DNA from: CAWBRT01 sp050015355
Lineage (GTDB): Bacteria > Acidobacteriota > Terriglobia > Terriglobales > Acidobacteriaceae
NCBI GenBank assembly: GCA_050015355.1
Contig: JBEKBO010000019.1
Span: 1 to 53,623, forward strand
Direction: 5' to 3'
Length of the DNA: 53,623 nucleotides
Shown here: in pieces, positions 51,794 to 53,623 of the stretch
Position numbering within the stretch: position 1 is the stretch's first letter
How the letters are laid out: every line of letters starts with the position of its first letter
Made by a program: the position numbers and the translations under genes
The notes under the pieces: model-generated
Databases searched by the model: none
Seen by the model: the letters and a program-made list of their open reading frames with translations, nothing else
Told to the model about the DNA's origin: nothing

Positions 51794-52335
51794 TACCTGC
51801 AACTCCCCTCGTGCTCACGGCACCCCGGCGAGCCAAACGCAGGCTCGCTGGGGACCCCGCGCTCAAGCTGCTGAAGTTCGGCGGCCGCCTGCTGCACGGC
51901 CTTGACGATCTTCACATAACCGGTACAGCGGCAGATATTGCCGGCAATGCCCTCGCGAATCTCCCGCTCGCTGGGATCGGGATTCTTATCCAGCAGCGCC
52001 TTGGCCGACAGCAACATGCCGGGAGCACAATAACCGCACTGGACGGCGGCATTGTCGATGAACGCCTGCTGCAAGGGATGCAGGTTGGCGGCGGCGCCCA
52101 GACCCTCGATGGTGAGAACCTCCTTGCCTTCCGCCTTGACGGCAAGATACAGGCAGGAGTTGATAGGAATGCCATCGATCAGCACGGTGCAAGCGCCGCA
52201 TTCTCCGGTGCCGCAGCCTTCTTTGGTGCCGGTCAGGCCAATCCGCTCGCGGATGACGTGCAGCAGCAGGTCTTTGGCGTCGACTTCCAGGGAATACTGC
52301 TGGCCGTTAACTTTCAGGCTTATGTTCTTTCTCAT
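51793..52335 (-). CDS. Molybdenum hydroxylase iron-sulfur subunit (2 x [2Fe-2S]) with repeat-encoded tail
   Basis: A 180-residue CoxS/XdhC-type subunit. The plant-ferredoxin cluster uses Cys41, Cys46, Cys49 and Cys61, and the helical cluster Cys100, Cys103, Cys135 and Cys137 (CGYCAPGM, CRCTGY). The usual subunit ends near residue 160; here residues about 160-172 are encoded by a family A hairpin, followed by REHEGSCR. The electrons pass from Mo to these clusters and then FAD. It begins directly after the FAD-subunit stop. Confidence 0.94.
   Translation of the reverse strand: MRKNISLKVNGQQYSLEVDAKDLLLHVIRERIGLTGTKEGCGTGECGACTVLIDGIPINSCLYLAVKAEGKEVLTIEGLGAAANLHPLQQAFIDNAAVQCGYCAPGMLLSAKALLDKNPDPSEREIREGIAGNICRCTGYVKIVKAVQQAAAELQQLERGVPSEPAFGSPGCREHEGSCR
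51821..51858. repeat. Family A hairpin at the 3' end of the iron-sulfur subunit gene
   Basis: On the minus strand: GGGGTCCCC, stem GCGAGCC, loop TGCGTTT, stem GGCTCGC, CGGGGTG. It lies inside the reading frame, just before the stop and the next gene's start. Confidence 0.9.
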
Positions 52336-53244
52336 TTACACGCCTCCGCCCGCTGCTCGAACCTCAGTCTGAGTTTTCTTCTGCCGTGCCAGGGCAATTT
52401 CCAGGGCTCGGCGCACCAGCACCACGCTGATTTTGCGCCGGTAGTCGGCGGAAGCGCGCAGATCGCTGATCGGAGAGATCTCCGTGGCGGCAACCGCAGC
52501 GGCTTCGGCAAATAGTTCCGGAGCCATCTTCCGCCCCTGCAGAAGCTGCTCTGCCTTGTATGCCCGGATGGGGGTGGGCGCAACCGCCCCGAGAGCTATG
52601 CGAGCCTGTGAAACCTGCTGGCCGTCCATGGCAAGACCCGCCGCAACGTTGACGATCGACAAGGTCAGGGCTTTGCGGCGGCCCATGCGCAGAAAGCTCG
52701 CGGTGAAGTCTTCCCGCAAGGGCACGACGATCTCGGTCAGCACCTCGCCCGGTTGCAACACTGTGCGGCGCGGACCCAGGAAGAACTGCTCGATGGGAAT
52801 GAGCCGCTCGCTGCCTTGCGTCTGCAAACGAAGCGTGGCACCGAGCACCAGCAGCGAAGGGGCTCCGTCAAGAGAGGGCACGGCCGAGCACAGATTGCCG
52901 CCGATGGTGGCCTGGTTGCGAGTCTGCACCGCGCCTACCTGGAGTGCGGCTTCGGCGACGGACGGCAGTCTCCGCCGGACCTCTGGATGCTCACAGAGGG
53001 CGGTGAAGGTCACCATGGCGCCGATTCTGGCCTGGCCTTGGTCATCGTCAAAGAGGATGTGATCCAAGCCCGTATCGGCCAGGTCGATGAGATAATCCAC
53101 GTCCTTGACCCTGCCCCGCAGCCATGGGATCAGGTCGGTTCCTCCGGCCAAGACCTGCGTTTTCTTTTCCTTAAGTTCGTCGAGGACGCTTAAGGCCTCC
53201 CCCAAACTCGTGGGCTTGAGGTATTCAAAAGTATTGAGCAACAT
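52336..53244 (-). CDS. Molybdenum hydroxylase FAD-binding subunit (CoxM-like)
   Basis: A 302-residue subunit of the FAD-binding CO-dehydrogenase/xanthine-dehydrogenase type. The two FAD loops AGGTDLIPWLR (34-44) and TIGGNLCSA (about 113-121) are present, and the C-terminal domain is of the CO_deh_flav_C type (IALGAVAPTPIRA). TGGAGTGG lies about eight bases before ATG 53244. First gene of the four-gene operon (FAD, iron-sulfur, Mo N-half, Mo C-half), all overlapping or adjacent. Confidence 0.93.
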   Translation of the reverse strand: MLLNTFEYLKPTSLGEALSVLDELKEKKTQVLAGGTDLIPWLRGRVKDVDYLIDLADTGLDHILFDDDQGQARIGAMVTFTALCEHPEVRRRLPSVAEAALQVGAVQTRNQATIGGNLCSAVPSLDGAPSLLVLGATLRLQTQGSERLIPIEQFFLGPRRTVLQPGEVLTEIVVPLREDFTASFLRMGRRKALTLSIVNVAAGLAMDGQQVSQARIALGAVAPTPIRAYKAEQLLQGRKMAPELFAEAAAVAATEISPISDLRASADYRRKISVVLVRRALEIALARQKKTQTEVRAAGGGV

Positions 53245-53623
53245 CGCAATCCACTCCAGTTGGTGGAAAATCGGGCAGCCGGATGAAATTCATAGAGCTT
53301 GTTTGTCTGGCGGAAGACTCAAGCCATCACGATATTGATTGTGTTTAGAGACGACACAAGAATATGTGATTAACCGCACTATACGAGGTGATGACTCGCA
53401 CAACGGAGCGTCGCGGGCCGGCAGATGAGAGCTGCGGCCGGACGTTCACATTGATTGAATTTTGGAGTTTTGGCGCAGCGCGCGGCAGGGCGGGGAAGGC
53501 TGCTGGGCGCGGGTGGCGTGTGATAGGATAGGCGCATCTTCGAATCTGCGCCACGGCCGTTGCCAGAGGACGGTTGCAGCACGTGCGTTTCGGATACGCC
53601 TTCAGCTTGAGCGAACGATCGCC
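53245..53623. other. Gap at the window end
   Basis: No supported gene. It should hold the promoter of the molybdenum hydroxylase operon, on the minus strand; no clear box was picked. The window may cut a gene beyond the end. Confidence 0.4.

Noticed and set aside
1..53623. tRNA, rRNA, riboswitch or insertion-sequence transposase
   Set aside because: I looked for conserved tRNA arms, cobalamin-type leaders upstream of cobO and transposase motifs and saw none; a tool-based search could still find divergent cases.

Overview
The window looks like a chromosomal segment of a GC-rich soil bacterium of the Acidobacteriota (class Terriglobia or a close relative). This is inferred from gene style (YVTN and NHL propeller lipoproteins, LolA-like exported proteins, FKBP and Sel1 proteins), from lpxC as a sign of a Gram-negative envelope, and from the gene order around accD-folC and rplU-rpmA-obgE. 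No rRNA or tRNA gene was seen, so the taxonomy rests on inference.

Layout. 0.2-1.4 kb: an exported phosphoesterase lipoprotein. 1.7-14.5 kb: a long minus-strand housekeeping block. It holds lpxC, a LolA-like protein, an SDR, a glutamine-amidotransferase-like hydrolase, plsC-like acyltransferase, folC, a small exported protein, accD, cobO, rlmH, rsfS, nadD, obgE, rpmA and rplU. The last six form the widely conserved ribosome-assembly/NAD cluster, and an intrinsic terminator separates rpmA from obgE. 15-21 kb: SemiSWEET, TauE/SafE and DUF3592-like membrane proteins, then a lyase of the PcaB/PurB superfamily, a LigI-like lactonase and a divergent MFS transporter, probably an aromatic or dicarboxylate catabolic group. 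21-31 kb: a monooxygenase-like small protein, a Ycf46-type AAA+ ATPase, an ARPP-1-like exported protein, a sigma factor with its zinc-finger/YCF48 anti-sigma partner, a DnaJ-type zinc-motif protein with a helical partner, an FKBP isomerase, an iron-sulfur flavoprotein-like protein and a Sel1 protein. 31-43 kb: a GH3 hexosaminidase, a second LolA-like protein, an FkbM methyltransferase, a DHA2 drug exporter, a YVTN propeller, a PmtA-like methyltransferase, two cupins and a frameshifted NHL propeller gene. 43.7-53.2 kb: a catabolic-looking region with an aromatic-acid MFS symporter, a Tat-exported ACMSD-like amidohydrolase, a Gfo/Idh/MocA dehydrogenase preceded by a 12-codon coupled ORF, an AT-rich islet with a PIN-like gene, and a four-gene molybdenum hydroxylase operon whose large subunit is split into two translationally coupled halves.

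The most striking signal is a dense set of short dispersed palindromic repeats. Family A is a hairpin of about 30-45 bp with constant ends (GGGGTCCCCG ... GGGGTG), a loop close to YGCTTTT, and a stem whose bases differ between copies while pairing is kept. At least 15 copies occur. They lie between genes, as a 45-bp-period tandem array, nested inside other repeat families, and in frame inside four coding sequences (PuuD-like, folC, anti-sigma, iron-sulfur subunit). Family B is a GTGTCATCCTGAGCG palindrome. Family C is a composite containing TATACCTTCCGCGAAT, and one copy forms residues of about 15-38 of the ARPP-1-like protein. Family D is a GGTGCCCCAC...GTGGGGCACC hairpin, with copies on both sides of the AT-rich PIN-like gene. 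Family E is a TGTCATGGCGA...TCGCCATGACA palindrome. Family F (AGGCTGCTGAAAAA ends) encloses copies of A or B. No transposase or RAYT gene is present, so whatever mobilises them must lie elsewhere.
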